DNA from: Dehalogenimonas etheniformans
GTDB taxonomy: Bacteria > Chloroflexota > Dehalococcoidia > Dehalococcoidales > Dehalococcoidaceae
Reading direction: 5' to 3'
Length of the DNA stretch: 64,000 bases
NCBI RefSeq assembly: GCF_014672715.2
Contig: NZ_CP058566.2
Location: forward strand, 310,001-374,000
Part shown: in pieces, positions 8,601-17,568 of the stretch
Layout: every line of letters starts with the position of its first letter
Numbering within the stretch: position 1 is the first letter of the stretch
Notes under the pieces: generated by a model
The model's database searches: none
The model's input: only the letters and a program-made list of their open reading frames with translations
Told to the model about the DNA's origin: nothing
Translations under genes and position numbers: made by a program

Positions 8601-9257
8601 CTACTGGATCGGGACCAACGCTTCGATAGCCGTCCCATTTTCGTTACTTCTAACCAAGAAGGTGCCACCCACCATTTCTATCCGATGTTTCATACTTTTT
8701 AATCCGCTTGGTCTTGGATTTTGTAATGCTTTCTCAATGTTAAATCCATTACCGTTGTCCTCGATTAGCATTCTGATGCTCGATCCTATTCGACATAGGG
8801 AAACAAAAATAATTGTTGCGCGCGCATGTCGTTTGATGTTGAAGATAGCTTCATGAAATACGCGATAGAGAGTGATTTCGGAGGTTTGACATAAATTTGC
8901 TGTATTGCACTGAATCTTGAGATGACATTCAAATCCCTCATGCCCATTTAGGGCGTCCAATTCATTGGTAATTAGAGAGATAAGATGGTACTTAGCGAGG
9001 GTAGAAGGATAAATACCATTTATGACATCTCGTGTTTCTTGTATGGTGAATTTAACGTTTGCACGGATTCTTCGAATCATCTCGCACGTATCCGGATGAT
9101 CTAGCATCTCGAGGGTTTCAAGTTCGTGGAATACTCCGGTGAGAGGCTGAATTATCCGATCATGGATTTCTAATGCTATAGATTCTCTTTCTCGTTCTTG
9201 GGCTTGAACATAACCGATACTGATTTCAGGTATTTGTGATTGCCTTGTGCAGATCAT
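8601..9257 (-). CDS. NarX-type histidine kinase, short, without a recognisable sensor domain
   Basis: A 218-residue kinase made almost only of the transmitter core. The phosphoacceptor helix is IALEIHDRIIQPLTG (His near residue 32) and the ATPase domain includes LYRVFHEAIFNIKRHA (N box), IEDNGNGFN and GLKSMKHRIEMVGG. The 20-odd residues before the helix hold no membrane segment or PAS/GAF domain, so it is probably cytosolic and senses through a partner or a small N-terminal motif. It is the first gene of the left operon, paired with the NarL-type regulator. The ATG at 9257 is the only good start. Confidence 0.9.
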   Translation of the reverse strand: MICTRQSQIPEISIGYVQAQERERESIALEIHDRIIQPLTGVFHELETLEMLDHPDTCEMIRRIRANVKFTIQETRDVINGIYPSTLAKYHLISLITNELDALNGHEGFECHLKIQCNTANLCQTSEITLYRVFHEAIFNIKRHARATIIFVSLCRIGSSIRMLIEDNGNGFNIEKALQNPRPSGLKSMKHRIEMVGGTFLVRSNENGTAIEALVPIQ

Positions 9258-9422
9258 AATAAAATCATCCTGAAATATATTTTATAGTTTGATATGGGAT
9301 TGGTCCCACACTGTCATTTTGGCTCAGATTTGATCTCATATCCACCTCAAGCTGATAAAGGCGAGCGAATCCATCACTGTGTTAGCGAAGGGAAGGAATA
9401 ATCACTCGGGTTGGAGTCTGGT

Positions 9423-9462
9423 GTTGTTGTGAGCTGGGTTATGAACACCAGCTCACAACAAC
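9423..9462. repeat. Perfect 15-bp inverted repeat in the intergenic region
   Basis: GTTGTTGTGAGCTGG (9423-9437) and its exact complement (9448-9462) flank a 10-nt loop. No T run follows on either strand. It lies about 165 bp upstream of the histidine kinase start and could be a cruciform, a leader hairpin or a remnant terminator. The rest of 9258-9865 is AT-rich, with no convincing gene. Confidence 0.7.
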
Positions 9463-9740
9463 TAAATCGTCTAGGGTACTAATCGGTTGTAAAGAATGAT
9501 AACCAATGTTTAGGTTAATATGTAGTTAATATACATTAAATTATACTAATTAATCCGTTTTGAAGCTCGCTATCCTAGAAAAATCAGCATTTATGCTTAG
9601 ACCGCTATTGTACTTAAGGCCAATGGATTAGTACTGGGACTTCCATAATCTGCGGCTGTAAGGAGCAAGGGAGGCGAACGTTTAGCGAGAAAAACTATTA
9701 GCAGAGCGCCCTGTTATAAACAAAGCTCCCCTGTGAGAAG

Positions 9741-9770
9741 GGGGGCTTCCCTGCTGAAGAGCCCCCTTTT
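9741..9770 (+). terminator. Candidate terminator hairpin
   Basis: GGGGGCT and AGCCCCC pair across a 12-nt loop, followed by TTTTC on the plus strand. No plus-strand gene precedes it, so it may act as a second stop for the minus-strand rdhAB transcript or be a remnant. Confidence 0.4.
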
Positions 9771-9865
9771 CATAAATGTTCTCTCGGTTGGTTTTTAATC
9801 TCACGAATTGAAAACCGAGATATTGTAAGAAGTTGTAGGTACTGGTAAAGATGCTAGTTCTTAAA

Positions 9866-9898
9866 TGAAAAGGGGAGAAACCCAAACGTTTCTCCCCT
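9866..9898 (-). terminator. Rho-independent terminator of rdhA1-rdhB1
   Basis: On the minus strand AGGGGAGAAAC and its complement form an 11-bp stem with a 6-nt loop followed by TTTTC, 22 bp after the rdhB stop codon. Confidence 0.85.
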
Positions 9899-9919
9899 AG
9901 ACGACGAAATTACTTCAAT

Positions 9920-10198
9920 CTAGGCTTTTGCTCCACGCGCTCTGCGAACTGCCAATTGCCATGCAATAGCCAACAAGATAAGAGCCGGTAACCCCGTCAC
10001 AAGCAATAACATCATCGGGGCTTTTGTGACCCGCTCTTCGACTGCTTCTAATACGTTTTGGATTGTAAACATAAGTAATAACAAACCCGCGATTCCAATT
10101 AACCAATCGTACCATTTTAGGGATATATTACGTTTGCTGAGCCACCAAGCTATACCCACAAGGCCAGCTCCAACTACCAATGCTACAAAGAACCACAT
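9920..10198 (-). CDS. rdhB: Reductive dehalogenase membrane anchor RdhB (1)
   Basis: A 92-residue protein with three hydrophobic segments (about residues 2-20, 30-48 and 62-82) and a basic C terminus (RRARGAKA). The layout and the KWYDWLIGIAGLLLL segment are typical of RdhB, which tethers the exported RdhA to the cytoplasmic membrane. It lies 11 bp downstream of rdhA1 and is followed by a terminator, so the pair is a two-gene unit. One of only three rdhB genes for eight rdhA genes here; the KATWYEWLIGGIGL segment of the 23202 copy is clearly related. Confidence 0.88.
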   Translation of the reverse strand: MWFFVALVVGAGLVGIAWWLSKRNISLKWYDWLIGIAGLLLLMFTIQNVLEAVEERVTKAPMMLLLVTGLPALILLAIAWQLAVRRARGAKA

Positions 10199-10209
10199 GA
10201 TAAATCCTC

Positions 10210-11700
10210 CTATTTATTGTATCCGATGTCCCAGGCTTCGATGGATGTATCGGAACCGAGCGACGGTAGCGATAAATCCCACCAACTCTCCATTTCTTCG
10301 GGGGGAACAACTCCATACCCAAAGCTTTTACTAATGTTGAACAGGAAGCCATTGAACAGTGGCACGGTCGAGATCATACCTTTTGACAGTTTGTGGATCA
10401 TGGCGCTTGTGTCAACGTTAAAGCTACATGTGCCGTAGCATATGCCGCAACCGCCGGCGTTGTAAGCATAGTATAAGTGGCATGTATCACCATCACACCA
10501 ATATGCCTTTTTACCTGGGAAGTGATATACACGTTCCTTTCCGCGCGATAGAGGGATTTCCCAGGTCGGTTCCTTTTCGCGAGAGATTGAGTTGGATGGG
10601 CAGAATTCAGCGCATTTTCCACAAGTAGCGCAGAACTTAAACATGCCAGCATCAATCGGTGCTTCTGGGGCCAGCGGAATATCAGTCCAAGCCGCAAAGG
10701 TACCGACACATGAACCATCTTCAGGCGTAAAACAAAAATTGTCTTGCCTAGCCATTTCGGCGGCGCCACCCATAATACATGCTGCGGGGCTAGATATGGG
10801 ATCATTGCCATCAGACATATGTGTATAGTAGTGATACCCTAATCCGTATAGGAAAGCATGTGGTCCTTGAGCTAACGGACCGTTACGCAGTCCTCGTGTG
10901 CCGTTGGCTATGTTCTTGAAAATTGAAGGTGATCGCCTCCATAATTCTTTGGACATCGGAGTGACTATACCGATAAGGTACATTTGTTTGTTGCCGGGCA
11001 AGGTAATCGAGGTTGTGTTTTCGTAACCAACGTCCTCGTTCACCCACTTGAATTCTTTAGACACAGTAAGTGGGGGTGGCCATTCTCTACCGAGTAATCC
11101 TTCCGAACCCGTTTTCAGATATTTGAAGTGCATCTTTTTTGAATTGGAGTCAACGGTTGATATGCCTATTTGACTGGCGCCCCATAGTCTGGTCGCGGCA
11201 TGAAGAAGTTTACTATTCTCTTCGGGCGAACCTTGCCATCTGGGTACACCTAGTTCCTCAGGGCTCTTAACCTTTTTTGATCCAGTCCACGTTTTCGTCG
11301 GTCCACCAGGAGAAGCCTTATCAAGAGCGTAAGTCGGGTGACTATAACCTGGAACATTGGCTTTCATGTTGGCCAATTCTTCATTAGCGCGTTTATTCTG
11401 TGATTCTAATGCTTCCATTTCATCGAAACCGATGTATAGAGCATGGGTATGAATATGGTGAGCTTCGAGGCGCTGGTCAAACGAACCATCCATCATGCTC
11501 CAGTCAATGTCGGTGGTCGGATTGCCTATTTCCCTGGATTTTACCCACCAAGGACGCTTGTTATAACTAGGGGAAGACAATAATTCATCTAGATCATGAA
11601 ATGCTGGACTAGTCAGTGAGGCCGCTCCGACACCAGCGCCGGCTAAGCCGAGCCCTTTCATGAACTCGCGTCGCGTAACTGTACTGTGGAATGTCGACAT
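10210..11700 (-). CDS. rdhA: Reductive dehalogenase catalytic subunit RdhA (1)
   Basis: A 496-residue corrinoid and Fe-S enzyme that reductively removes halogen from an organohalide at the outer face of the membrane. It has a Tat motif (RREFMKGLG, residues 10-18) with a hydrophobic stretch, a first cluster motif CATCGKCAEFCP (about 357-368) and a second cysteine set ending GGCGICYGTCSFN (about 408-420). The ATG at 11700 follows AGGGGGT. It is paired with rdhB1. Upstream are the CGG-GAAAGA-CCG leader motif (11732) and the shared rdh box (11869). It is less similar to rdhA2-4 than those are to one another. The substrate cannot be predicted from sequence. Confidence 0.95.
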   Translation of the reverse strand: MSTFHSTVTRREFMKGLGLAGAGVGAASLTSPAFHDLDELLSSPSYNKRPWWVKSREIGNPTTDIDWSMMDGSFDQRLEAHHIHTHALYIGFDEMEALESQNKRANEELANMKANVPGYSHPTYALDKASPGGPTKTWTGSKKVKSPEELGVPRWQGSPEENSKLLHAATRLWGASQIGISTVDSNSKKMHFKYLKTGSEGLLGREWPPPLTVSKEFKWVNEDVGYENTTSITLPGNKQMYLIGIVTPMSKELWRRSPSIFKNIANGTRGLRNGPLAQGPHAFLYGLGYHYYTHMSDGNDPISSPAACIMGGAAEMARQDNFCFTPEDGSCVGTFAAWTDIPLAPEAPIDAGMFKFCATCGKCAEFCPSNSISREKEPTWEIPLSRGKERVYHFPGKKAYWCDGDTCHLYYAYNAGGCGICYGTCSFNVDTSAMIHKLSKGMISTVPLFNGFLFNISKSFGYGVVPPEEMESWWDLSLPSLGSDTSIEAWDIGYNK

Positions 11701-11730
11701 TCTAACCCCCTATCAATTCTTTCGCCTGCA

Positions 11731-11744
11731 TCGGTCTTTCCCGA
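11731..11744 (-). promoter_or_regulatory. Conserved rdhA leader hairpin motif (copy 1)
   Basis: On the minus strand the sequence reads TCGG-GAAAGA-CCGA, a short perfect stem with a GAAAGA loop, about 31 nt before the rdhA1 start. The same loop recurs upstream of rdhA3, rdhA4 and rdhA8. Confidence 0.6.
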
Positions 11745-11842
11745 TTGCCATCCGATCTTTAATGCCAACTATCATTCGAAGACTTTAACGTTTTCGGAAC
11801 AGGGTTGAGAAAAGATACTAATTCCTGTGTAACTCTTACTCT

Positions 11843-11927
11843 AAGATATAGGCACATTATTATTTTCGCATCGTACTTAAGGACTATTTATCTAAGCATT
11901 TTGGATTTTCCACAAAACTAAGGTATA
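11843..11927 (-). promoter_or_regulatory. rdh promoter with 59-bp upstream box (copy 1)
   Basis: The minus strand holds a box (11869-11927) shared with three other rdhA promoters: AATCCAAAATGCTTAGATAA, then ATAGTCCTTAAG, ending in ACGATG. A -10-like TATCTT lies 20 nt further on. This copy has the least perfect GTCC-N4-GGAC inverted repeat. No good -35 hexamer is seen, as expected for an activator-dependent promoter. Confidence 0.7.
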
Positions 11928-11990
11928 TATTCGAATGTAAGAATTTATTCCCCCCAATTGTTAATTTGGTTTTGGATGAAAAACCAAATA

Positions 11991-12021
11991 AATAGGCTGG
12001 GATGGAACATCCCAGCCTATT
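11991..12021 (-). terminator. Rho-independent terminator of rdhA2
   Basis: A 14-bp perfect stem (AATAGGCTGGGATG and complement) with a 3-nt loop, followed by TTTATTT on the minus strand, 18 bp after the rdhA2 stop. Confidence 0.85.
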
Positions 12022-12039
12022 CCTAAAGATCGTTTAGGG

Positions 12040-13620
12040 CTAATCCGCTGCATTCCATGCATTCAAAGTGTTGTCTACGCCCCATGACGGAAGACCGGGA
12101 GCGATGTCCCACCAATCCTCGGCATCAACGAATCCATAGTCGAAAGACTTGCTCATCTGATAAAAGAAGCTGTTGAACATCCCGGTGGTGGCTGCTGTTG
12201 CTCTAACCAGCTGGTGGATCATGGCAGCATCATGAGTGTTGAACGCACAGATCGGCCGGCATTGGATGCAGCCCGTCCTCCCTCTTGTTGCCTGACAACT
12301 GGTCAAGTCAGTCCAGAAGAGTTTCTTCCCCGGGTTATTATCAAGACTTGGAACTTTATAATCCCATCTGGGTATTTCCCACGAAGGTTCGGCGTCGAAG
12401 GATATTGCCTGGGCGGGGCAAGAATCCGCACATTTGCGGCAACTATGGCAAAACCTGAAGATTCCAGCATCTATTGGCTTGCTAGATGCCAATGGCAAAT
12501 CTGTAAGAATGCTGTAGAAGCCGGAAACCGGGCCAAACTCAGGCGTGATCGTTACTTCGCTTGATCGCCCCATTTCACCTTGGCCGCTCAATACTGCGCC
12601 AGCCTCAGCAGGCATTAACCCACCGGGCTGGTCGGCGATTATTGTTGGAAGTTGTCCCGGCTTAGAGCTAGCCTGCACCCGCGAACAGTATCCATAGCCA
12701 TGGTATCCAATCCCCCATAAAAAGGTTTGGAGACCGGGTAGAATTGATTCATGAAACATACGATAACGCGCATCGTTGGAGTCAGCCGCGATTGTGGACT
12801 TCCCTCCCGGATCAAATGAGATTGTACGCCAACCCGGTCTGGACATTTGAATACACACGCTTACATCCCACAGGTCTCCATTCGGTAAAACACATCTTTG
12901 CCCATCAGGAGTCTCATAACCTACGGCGACATCCTCGAAATCGAATTTTCTCCAATTTCCTGCAGGTGGCGGCCAGGGGCCGTCAATCCAGTTCGCTCCG
13001 GTTGAACTACCGGTAGGCCCAGTTCTATTATAGGTATATATTAGCTTTCTCTCGTCGGGTCCTAAGTGAGCACAACCAATCTGCGCCGCACCGAAGGTTT
13101 TCGCCACAGCTCTAATCATTTTGCTATTCTCTTCGGGAGTCCCTTGCCATTTCGGCAGTCCTATCCCCGGTCCGAGTATGTTTTCATTAGTCGGTGTTTG
13201 CAAAACACCCAAAAAGGTATTTCTCGAACCAATTGTACGAAATACGTGACCGCCGGCATTAAGGGCATAGTCCCTTACCGTAAAGCCCTTTTTCCCTAGA
13301 GAATCAATTGCATACTGTTTTTGTTCGGCGAGTATTTTTTTCCACTCGTCTGCACCCCAATGTTGTGCATTGACATAATTAGAGTGGCTGGTCAATCGGT
13401 GGTCAAATCGTTTGATTTGACTCCAATCAATTTCTACCGTGGGTTCATCTTTTTCCTTGACCCACCAAGGTCGCTTCCACCCTGGGCTTCCTGAAGATAT
13501 CAGTTCATCGATATCATGAAAAGTTGGTGCTAAAGCCGCCGCAGCTCCTACACCCGCTCCCGCTAATCCCAATGCCTTCATGAACTCCCGCCTGCTAATT
13601 ATGCTATGAAATTTGGACAC
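12040..13620 (-). CDS. rdhA: Reductive dehalogenase catalytic subunit RdhA (2), no rdhB
   Basis: A 526-residue RdhA with Tat motif RREFMKALG, the mature-region signature GWKRPWWVKEKDEPTVEIDW, a first cluster CHSCRKCADSCP (about residues 391-402) and a second CQATRGRTGCIQCRPICAFN (about 442-459). It is followed directly by a terminator with no anchor gene, so it is an orphan rdhA: either served by another RdhB or not membrane-held. By eye it is close to rdhA3 and rdhA4 (HWGADEW, PKWQGTPEENSKMIRA), suggesting tandem duplication. Its shared upstream box lies about 380 bp away, leaving a long leader with a strong hairpin at 13815. Confidence 0.95.
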   Translation of the reverse strand: MSKFHSIISRREFMKALGLAGAGVGAAAALAPTFHDIDELISSGSPGWKRPWWVKEKDEPTVEIDWSQIKRFDHRLTSHSNYVNAQHWGADEWKKILAEQKQYAIDSLGKKGFTVRDYALNAGGHVFRTIGSRNTFLGVLQTPTNENILGPGIGLPKWQGTPEENSKMIRAVAKTFGAAQIGCAHLGPDERKLIYTYNRTGPTGSSTGANWIDGPWPPPAGNWRKFDFEDVAVGYETPDGQRCVLPNGDLWDVSVCIQMSRPGWRTISFDPGGKSTIAADSNDARYRMFHESILPGLQTFLWGIGYHGYGYCSRVQASSKPGQLPTIIADQPGGLMPAEAGAVLSGQGEMGRSSEVTITPEFGPVSGFYSILTDLPLASSKPIDAGIFRFCHSCRKCADSCPAQAISFDAEPSWEIPRWDYKVPSLDNNPGKKLFWTDLTSCQATRGRTGCIQCRPICAFNTHDAAMIHQLVRATAATTGMFNSFFYQMSKSFDYGFVDAEDWWDIAPGLPSWGVDNTLNAWNAAD

Positions 13621-13814
13621 TTATAACCTCCTTTAAGTTTCTCCGATCTATTGCTTTCATTCTTATCCGTGAACCTAAGATATGCACGAATTAACTCACC
13701 TCGCGGATTTGGACCCGGAACTTTGACAGGGATTCACTTGCCACCTGATAATAGACAATACGGAAGGCTATTAAACACTGACCCTTAACCGGCAGTCTTG
13801 ATACCTTCCTTTCT

Positions 13815-13847
13815 GGCGGCCTCTCGCCCAGGCCGCCGGTTTTATTT
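13815..13847. terminator. Strong GC hairpin in the rdhA2 leader
   Basis: GGCGGCCT and AGGCCGCC form an 8-bp stem with a 7-nt loop. On the plus strand it is followed by GGTTTTATTT, like a terminator, but no plus-strand gene precedes it. On the minus strand it would form a stable hairpin inside the rdhA2 5' leader, where it could attenuate or protect the message. Confidence 0.5.
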
Positions 13848-13973
13848 GGGTTCCCAAAAACACAAAAAGCACCAAACCTCGCTAGGTCTAGTGCTTCAGA
13901 ATCGATAGGCTACCCCCTTTCGCAAAGGTTTATGAGCCTTCAATGATTAAAATTATTAGACATCTTCTGCTTT

Positions 13974-14058
13974 TTTATATCCCCAATTCATCAATAATGC
14001 ATCGTCCCAAAGGACTATTTATCTAAGCATTTTGGATTATGATTATAACTAAAGTATA
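13974..14058 (-). promoter_or_regulatory. rdh promoter with 59-bp upstream box (copy 2)
   Basis: The minus strand carries TATACTTTAGTT, then AATCCAAAATGCTTAGATAA, ATAGTCC-TTTG-GGAC and GATG (14000-14058). A -10 element TATAAA follows after exactly 20 nt (13974-13979). It lies in the gap between the radical SAM gene and rdhA2 and reads toward rdhA2. Confidence 0.75.
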
Positions 14059-14154
14059 AATAATTGAAAATAGTGGATTAAGAAAATGAACCGACGTGAT
14101 TCAAGTAGGTATTGCTCCGCACTACCCCAGCCTATCGATGGGAGATTGGTAGGC

Positions 14155-15249
14155 CTATGCATTTTCCTTTAATAGCGAGACGATGTCATCAACCGAATAA
14201 CGACTCTCCTCACTTGACTTTTCAGGATTGATTTCATTCCTATCACATTTCAGCCTTCTATCATGTCTCTGTTTCTCCCACTCTGGAGGATACTTTCCAG
14301 CCAGAACACTCCAATAACTATTGCCGGTTAGAGCATTCTTACTCTGTTTAACAAATCCGTTGCAGTCAATCACCGAATATGAATAGCCTTTATCCAAAAC
14401 TTCCCTCATGATATCTTCTACTAGACCTCCGTCATCCATCATGGGATAAAAGGCCTGGTAGAGCTCAACATCGCCTACGGTTTTCACTATTTTTTCTAAC
14501 TGTTCTGCGCTATAAATTTCAATCTGGCAGATGTCCAGATGTTTAACGCCAATGTCTTCGATAATCGGTAGCATTTCAAACAGTTTATTTCGATGAGGAG
14601 GCCAAGAAGGTGTTTCAACAGTAACCGTCGGAATATGCTTAACCGCGAGTCTCATATTATCGTAGACTTCCTTGGAGAAGTTTGATGCTCCCGGATGAAT
14701 TCTCACTTCATCAAATCCCATATCCTTTAGCTTCAGGATATTATCCAGGTGTAGCAGAGTTCCATTTGTGTAGATCTTTGCCCATCCTTTAGTCCCCATC
14801 AAAGGGTCAATTTCTTCCCTGAAGAATCTCATCCATTGCTCAATAACGGGGAGATAAAATAATGGTTCACAGAAGCCAGTAAACTGATAATATTGCATTT
14901 TACAATGAGTAGTAATTTTGTCCTTTTCTGCAATCAGAAATTTTCTAGCGGCATCTTTTCCAACATCTTGCACTCTCCAGCCACTAGGTACAGCATAGTT
15001 CTGTTGAACCAAGTGAGGTTTGAAGCAATAAACACAATTCTTGTTACACACATCTGGCAGTCCGACGTCCCTACCGAGCATAAATCCACAACAATATGCA
15101 TCGGAATGAAAACATTCATAACATCCCGGAGAGACATCTTCTCCTATAAAAGCACAACTCCCGTGGCATTTGAATTTGAGTCCGCTCAGTTTTTCTTGTC
15201 GTTCAATCTTTGTCTTATAGGCTGTTTGAATTGGGATAATCCGTATCAT
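14155..15249 (-). CDS. Radical SAM protein with cysteine-rich N terminus
   Basis: A 364-residue protein with radical SAM triad CNKNCVYC (about residues 67-74), preceded by an unusual cysteine-rich stretch: CHGSC, CYEC, then a CC pair (about 28-54). Later segments such as FTGFCEPLFYLPVIEQW, KIYTNGTLLHLDN and FDEVRIHPGA follow a normal radical SAM barrel. The N-terminal cysteines could hold a second metal or Fe-S site. It sits alone between two rdhA genes, with its own long upstream gap, and is not one of the compact cobamide-cluster paralogues. A role in RdhA maturation or corrinoid work is possible but unproven. Confidence 0.85.
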   Translation of the reverse strand: MIRIIPIQTAYKTKIERQEKLSGLKFKCHGSCAFIGEDVSPGCYECFHSDAYCCGFMLGRDVGLPDVCNKNCVYCFKPHLVQQNYAVPSGWRVQDVGKDAARKFLIAEKDKITTHCKMQYYQFTGFCEPLFYLPVIEQWMRFFREEIDPLMGTKGWAKIYTNGTLLHLDNILKLKDMGFDEVRIHPGASNFSKEVYDNMRLAVKHIPTVTVETPSWPPHRNKLFEMLPIIEDIGVKHLDICQIEIYSAEQLEKIVKTVGDVELYQAFYPMMDDGGLVEDIMREVLDKGYSYSVIDCNGFVKQSKNALTGNSYWSVLAGKYPPEWEKQRHDRRLKCDRNEINPEKSSEESRYSVDDIVSLLKENA

Positions 15250-15502
15250 TTGATTAATTCTCCTAATTGTATATGGTATTAGATATATATATTATGCTTG
15301 TATCATTAACCATAGAGTTTATAATATTATAATGAATATAATGGAGCCACAAAATATATCGAAATGAACCCGGCACTCTTACCATTCACCAAAAGTAACT
15401 GATGAAAATGCCACGGTAGAAATCATATCCCTCACGATCTAAGAAACCTGGGAGCCCTTTTGGAATGACCGATTTAATAAACTTAATTACCCCATCGATA
15501 AA

Positions 15503-15540
15503 ATGGAAAGGGAGAGATTTTTAAAGCTCTCCCTTTCCAT
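15503..15540 (-). terminator. Rho-independent terminator of rdhA3
   Basis: A 14-bp stem ATGGAAAGGGAGAG with its complement and a 10-nt loop, followed by TTTATCG on the minus strand, 33 bp after the rdhA3 stop. Confidence 0.85.
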
Positions 15541-15572
15541 TGATCTATAACGAGAACAGGTTCACCCGGGCT

Positions 15573-17123
15573 TTACCTTAAAGAACTTGACCAATCAGTA
15601 ATACCAGTGCCCCAGGTCGGCAAGCCCGGAGCGATCTCCCACCACGTGTCTGCATCCATTAATTCGTAACCGAAGGTCTTGCCCATTTCCCAGAAGAACC
15701 CATTGAATAAACTGGTCGTTGAAACCGTTTGCTTGATCAAACCATGAACCATTGCACCAGTCTCAGTGTTCATGGTGCAGATACCTCTACAGACCTGCGA
15801 GCACCCATTGATCCCTGAAAAGCCTTGGCATTGCGTCGTGTTGGTCCAGAATAGCCTCTTCCCCGGAGCATTGATCATATTCGGTACGAGGTAGTCAAAT
15901 TTAGGTATATCCCAACTGGGCTCAGCTTCGTGAGAGATCGCTTGGCTTGGGCAGAATTCGGCACACCTTCGACAAGTGTGACAAAATCTGAAAATACCTG
16001 CATCTATTGGTTTGGCAGGTTGCAGGGGCAGATCGGTAATCACGCTGTAATAGCCGGTTACTGGACCGTGTTCGGGGTTGATACAAATCTCACTACTGCG
16101 ACCCATTTCGGAAACGCCTCCAACTACTGCACTAGCCTCGGAAGGCATCATTCCACCAGGTCCGTCGCCCGCGCCGTAACCATAGCTGTGCCAGCCTAGA
16201 ATGTTGATAAACATCTGCAGACAGGGATATACCGACTGATGGAACATGCGGTAGCGGCCGGTGTTGGACTCCGAGGAGAGTTTTGTGGAGTCATTACCCG
16301 TACCGGTGGTGCTCCAGGATGCTCTAGCCATCGGTATCATTACCGAGATATCCCAAAGCGGTCTGTCAGGTAATACCAAACGACAATCATCTACGCCATC
16401 GATCTGGGCGTTATAGCCAACATCAACATTTTCAAAATCGATTTTCCTCCAGTAACCTGCAGGTGGTGGCCAGTTGTCTATCCATTGTGTTCCCGTAGAA
16501 TTGCCTTTTGGGCCAATTCTTGTATGGGTATATACAAGGTTTCTTTCATGCCCAGCCAGTTCGGCGGTTCCAATATTACCAGCTCCAAAGCAGATGGCAG
16601 CTGCCCGTACCATCCTGGTGTTTTCTTCTGGAGTCCCTTGCCATTTGGCCATGCCCAGTTTTTCTGGGTTCGTCGGGGTCACACCCATCCAGCCTTCGAT
16701 AGGTTTCTTGGTGAGGTATGGTATCAGAGGCCTATAGGATTGAAAATAGCCACCAGCCGTACCAAGCGCAGTATCCCTTAGCGTGTTCCCTTTGGTACCA
16801 ACACGAGCAGCGCTAGCCTTAGAACTCTCTTCCCGGTTTGCTCTCCATTTGTCCGCACCCCAATGCTGAGCATTAGGATAGGATGAGTGAGCCATGATCC
16901 TATGGTCGTACCGTTTTATGTGGCTCCAATCAACTTCCACCGTGGGTTCATCGACTGATTTGATCCACCACGGGCGTTTCCACCCGCCCGATTCTGAAGC
17001 GATAACCTCATCCAGATCATGGAACGTTGGTGCGACAAGTGCAGCCCCGCCTACTCCGGCACCAGCTAGACCGATGATTTTCATGAACTCGCGTCGACTT
17101 ACTGTGTGATGGAATTTGGACAT
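15573..17123 (-). CDS. rdhA: Reductive dehalogenase catalytic subunit RdhA (3), no rdhB
   Basis: A 516-residue RdhA with Tat motif RREFMKIIG, GWKRPWWIKSVDEPTVEVDW, a first cluster CHTCRRCAEFCP (about residues 381-392) and a second CQGFSGINGCSQVCRGICTMN. Second-cluster spacing is one residue longer than in rdhA2 and matches rdhA4. No rdhB lies next to it. rdhA2, 3 and 4 share long blocks (YPNAQHWGADKW, KWQGTPEENTRMVRAAAI, WWEIAPGLP), so they look like recent paralogues. The gene has its own promoter box (17320), leader motif (17173) and terminator, so it is a single-gene unit. Confidence 0.95.
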   Translation of the reverse strand: MSKFHHTVSRREFMKIIGLAGAGVGGAALVAPTFHDLDEVIASESGGWKRPWWIKSVDEPTVEVDWSHIKRYDHRIMAHSSYPNAQHWGADKWRANREESSKASAARVGTKGNTLRDTALGTAGGYFQSYRPLIPYLTKKPIEGWMGVTPTNPEKLGMAKWQGTPEENTRMVRAAAICFGAGNIGTAELAGHERNLVYTHTRIGPKGNSTGTQWIDNWPPPAGYWRKIDFENVDVGYNAQIDGVDDCRLVLPDRPLWDISVMIPMARASWSTTGTGNDSTKLSSESNTGRYRMFHQSVYPCLQMFINILGWHSYGYGAGDGPGGMMPSEASAVVGGVSEMGRSSEICINPEHGPVTGYYSVITDLPLQPAKPIDAGIFRFCHTCRRCAEFCPSQAISHEAEPSWDIPKFDYLVPNMINAPGKRLFWTNTTQCQGFSGINGCSQVCRGICTMNTETGAMVHGLIKQTVSTTSLFNGFFWEMGKTFGYELMDADTWWEIAPGLPTWGTGITDWSSSLR

Positions 17124-17172
17124 CGAGAGTTCCCCTTTCTGCTAATTAATATCAGTTTTTCCCAAGTGACAC

Positions 17173-17185
17173 CCGGTCTTTCCCG
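17173..17185 (-). promoter_or_regulatory. Conserved rdhA leader hairpin motif (copy 2)
   Basis: On the minus strand the sequence reads TCGG-GAAAGA-CCG about 50 nt upstream of the rdhA3 start. The core is identical to copies 1 and 3. Confidence 0.6.
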
Positions 17186-17293
17186 ATAGTCAAAGAATCG
17201 ATAGGCAATTACCTCGCTAGACTAAACCTCACCCTTGATCCACAATCAATACCTGGGAAAATGAGAAGATCAAAACCGTAGTACTTTTGCCCT

Positions 17294-17378
17294 TTTATAC
17301 CTTCAATCACTAAAACTTACATCGTCCTTAAGGACTAATTATCTAAGCTTTTTGGATTCGCGCATGAACAAAAGTATG
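17294..17378 (-). promoter_or_regulatory. rdh promoter with 59-bp upstream box (copy 3)
   Basis: The minus-strand box (17320-17378) holds AATCCAAAAAGCTTAGATAA and the perfect palindrome GTCC-TTAA-GGAC, ending in GATG. A -10 TATAAA (17294-17299) follows after 20 nt. It reads toward rdhA3. Confidence 0.75.
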
Positions 17379-17520
17379 CATACTCAATGTTGAACATTCT
17401 CAGCGTTGAACATTTTTTCTTAGCGCGGAAGTTTCCGATCTGTAAATGTTGATCGAAGTAAAATTTGTTCGATGGCGAGATAAAATGCCCTTCAAGTTGT
17501 TGGATAACTAAGAAGAATAG

Positions 17521-17552
17521 ACAAAGGAGCCGATCAAAATCGGCTCCTTTGT
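17521..17552 (-). terminator. Rho-independent terminator of rdhA4
   Basis: A 14-bp perfect stem ACAAAGGAGCCGAT with its complement and a 4-nt loop, followed by a T-rich TCTATTCTTC on the minus strand, 17 bp after the rdhA4 stop. Confidence 0.82.
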
Positions 17553-17568
17553 CCGTGATCGCTTTTTA

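Noticed and set aside
9682-9885. A 67-codon ORF downstream of rdhB1
   Set aside because: It overlaps the terminator hairpins and has no start signal.
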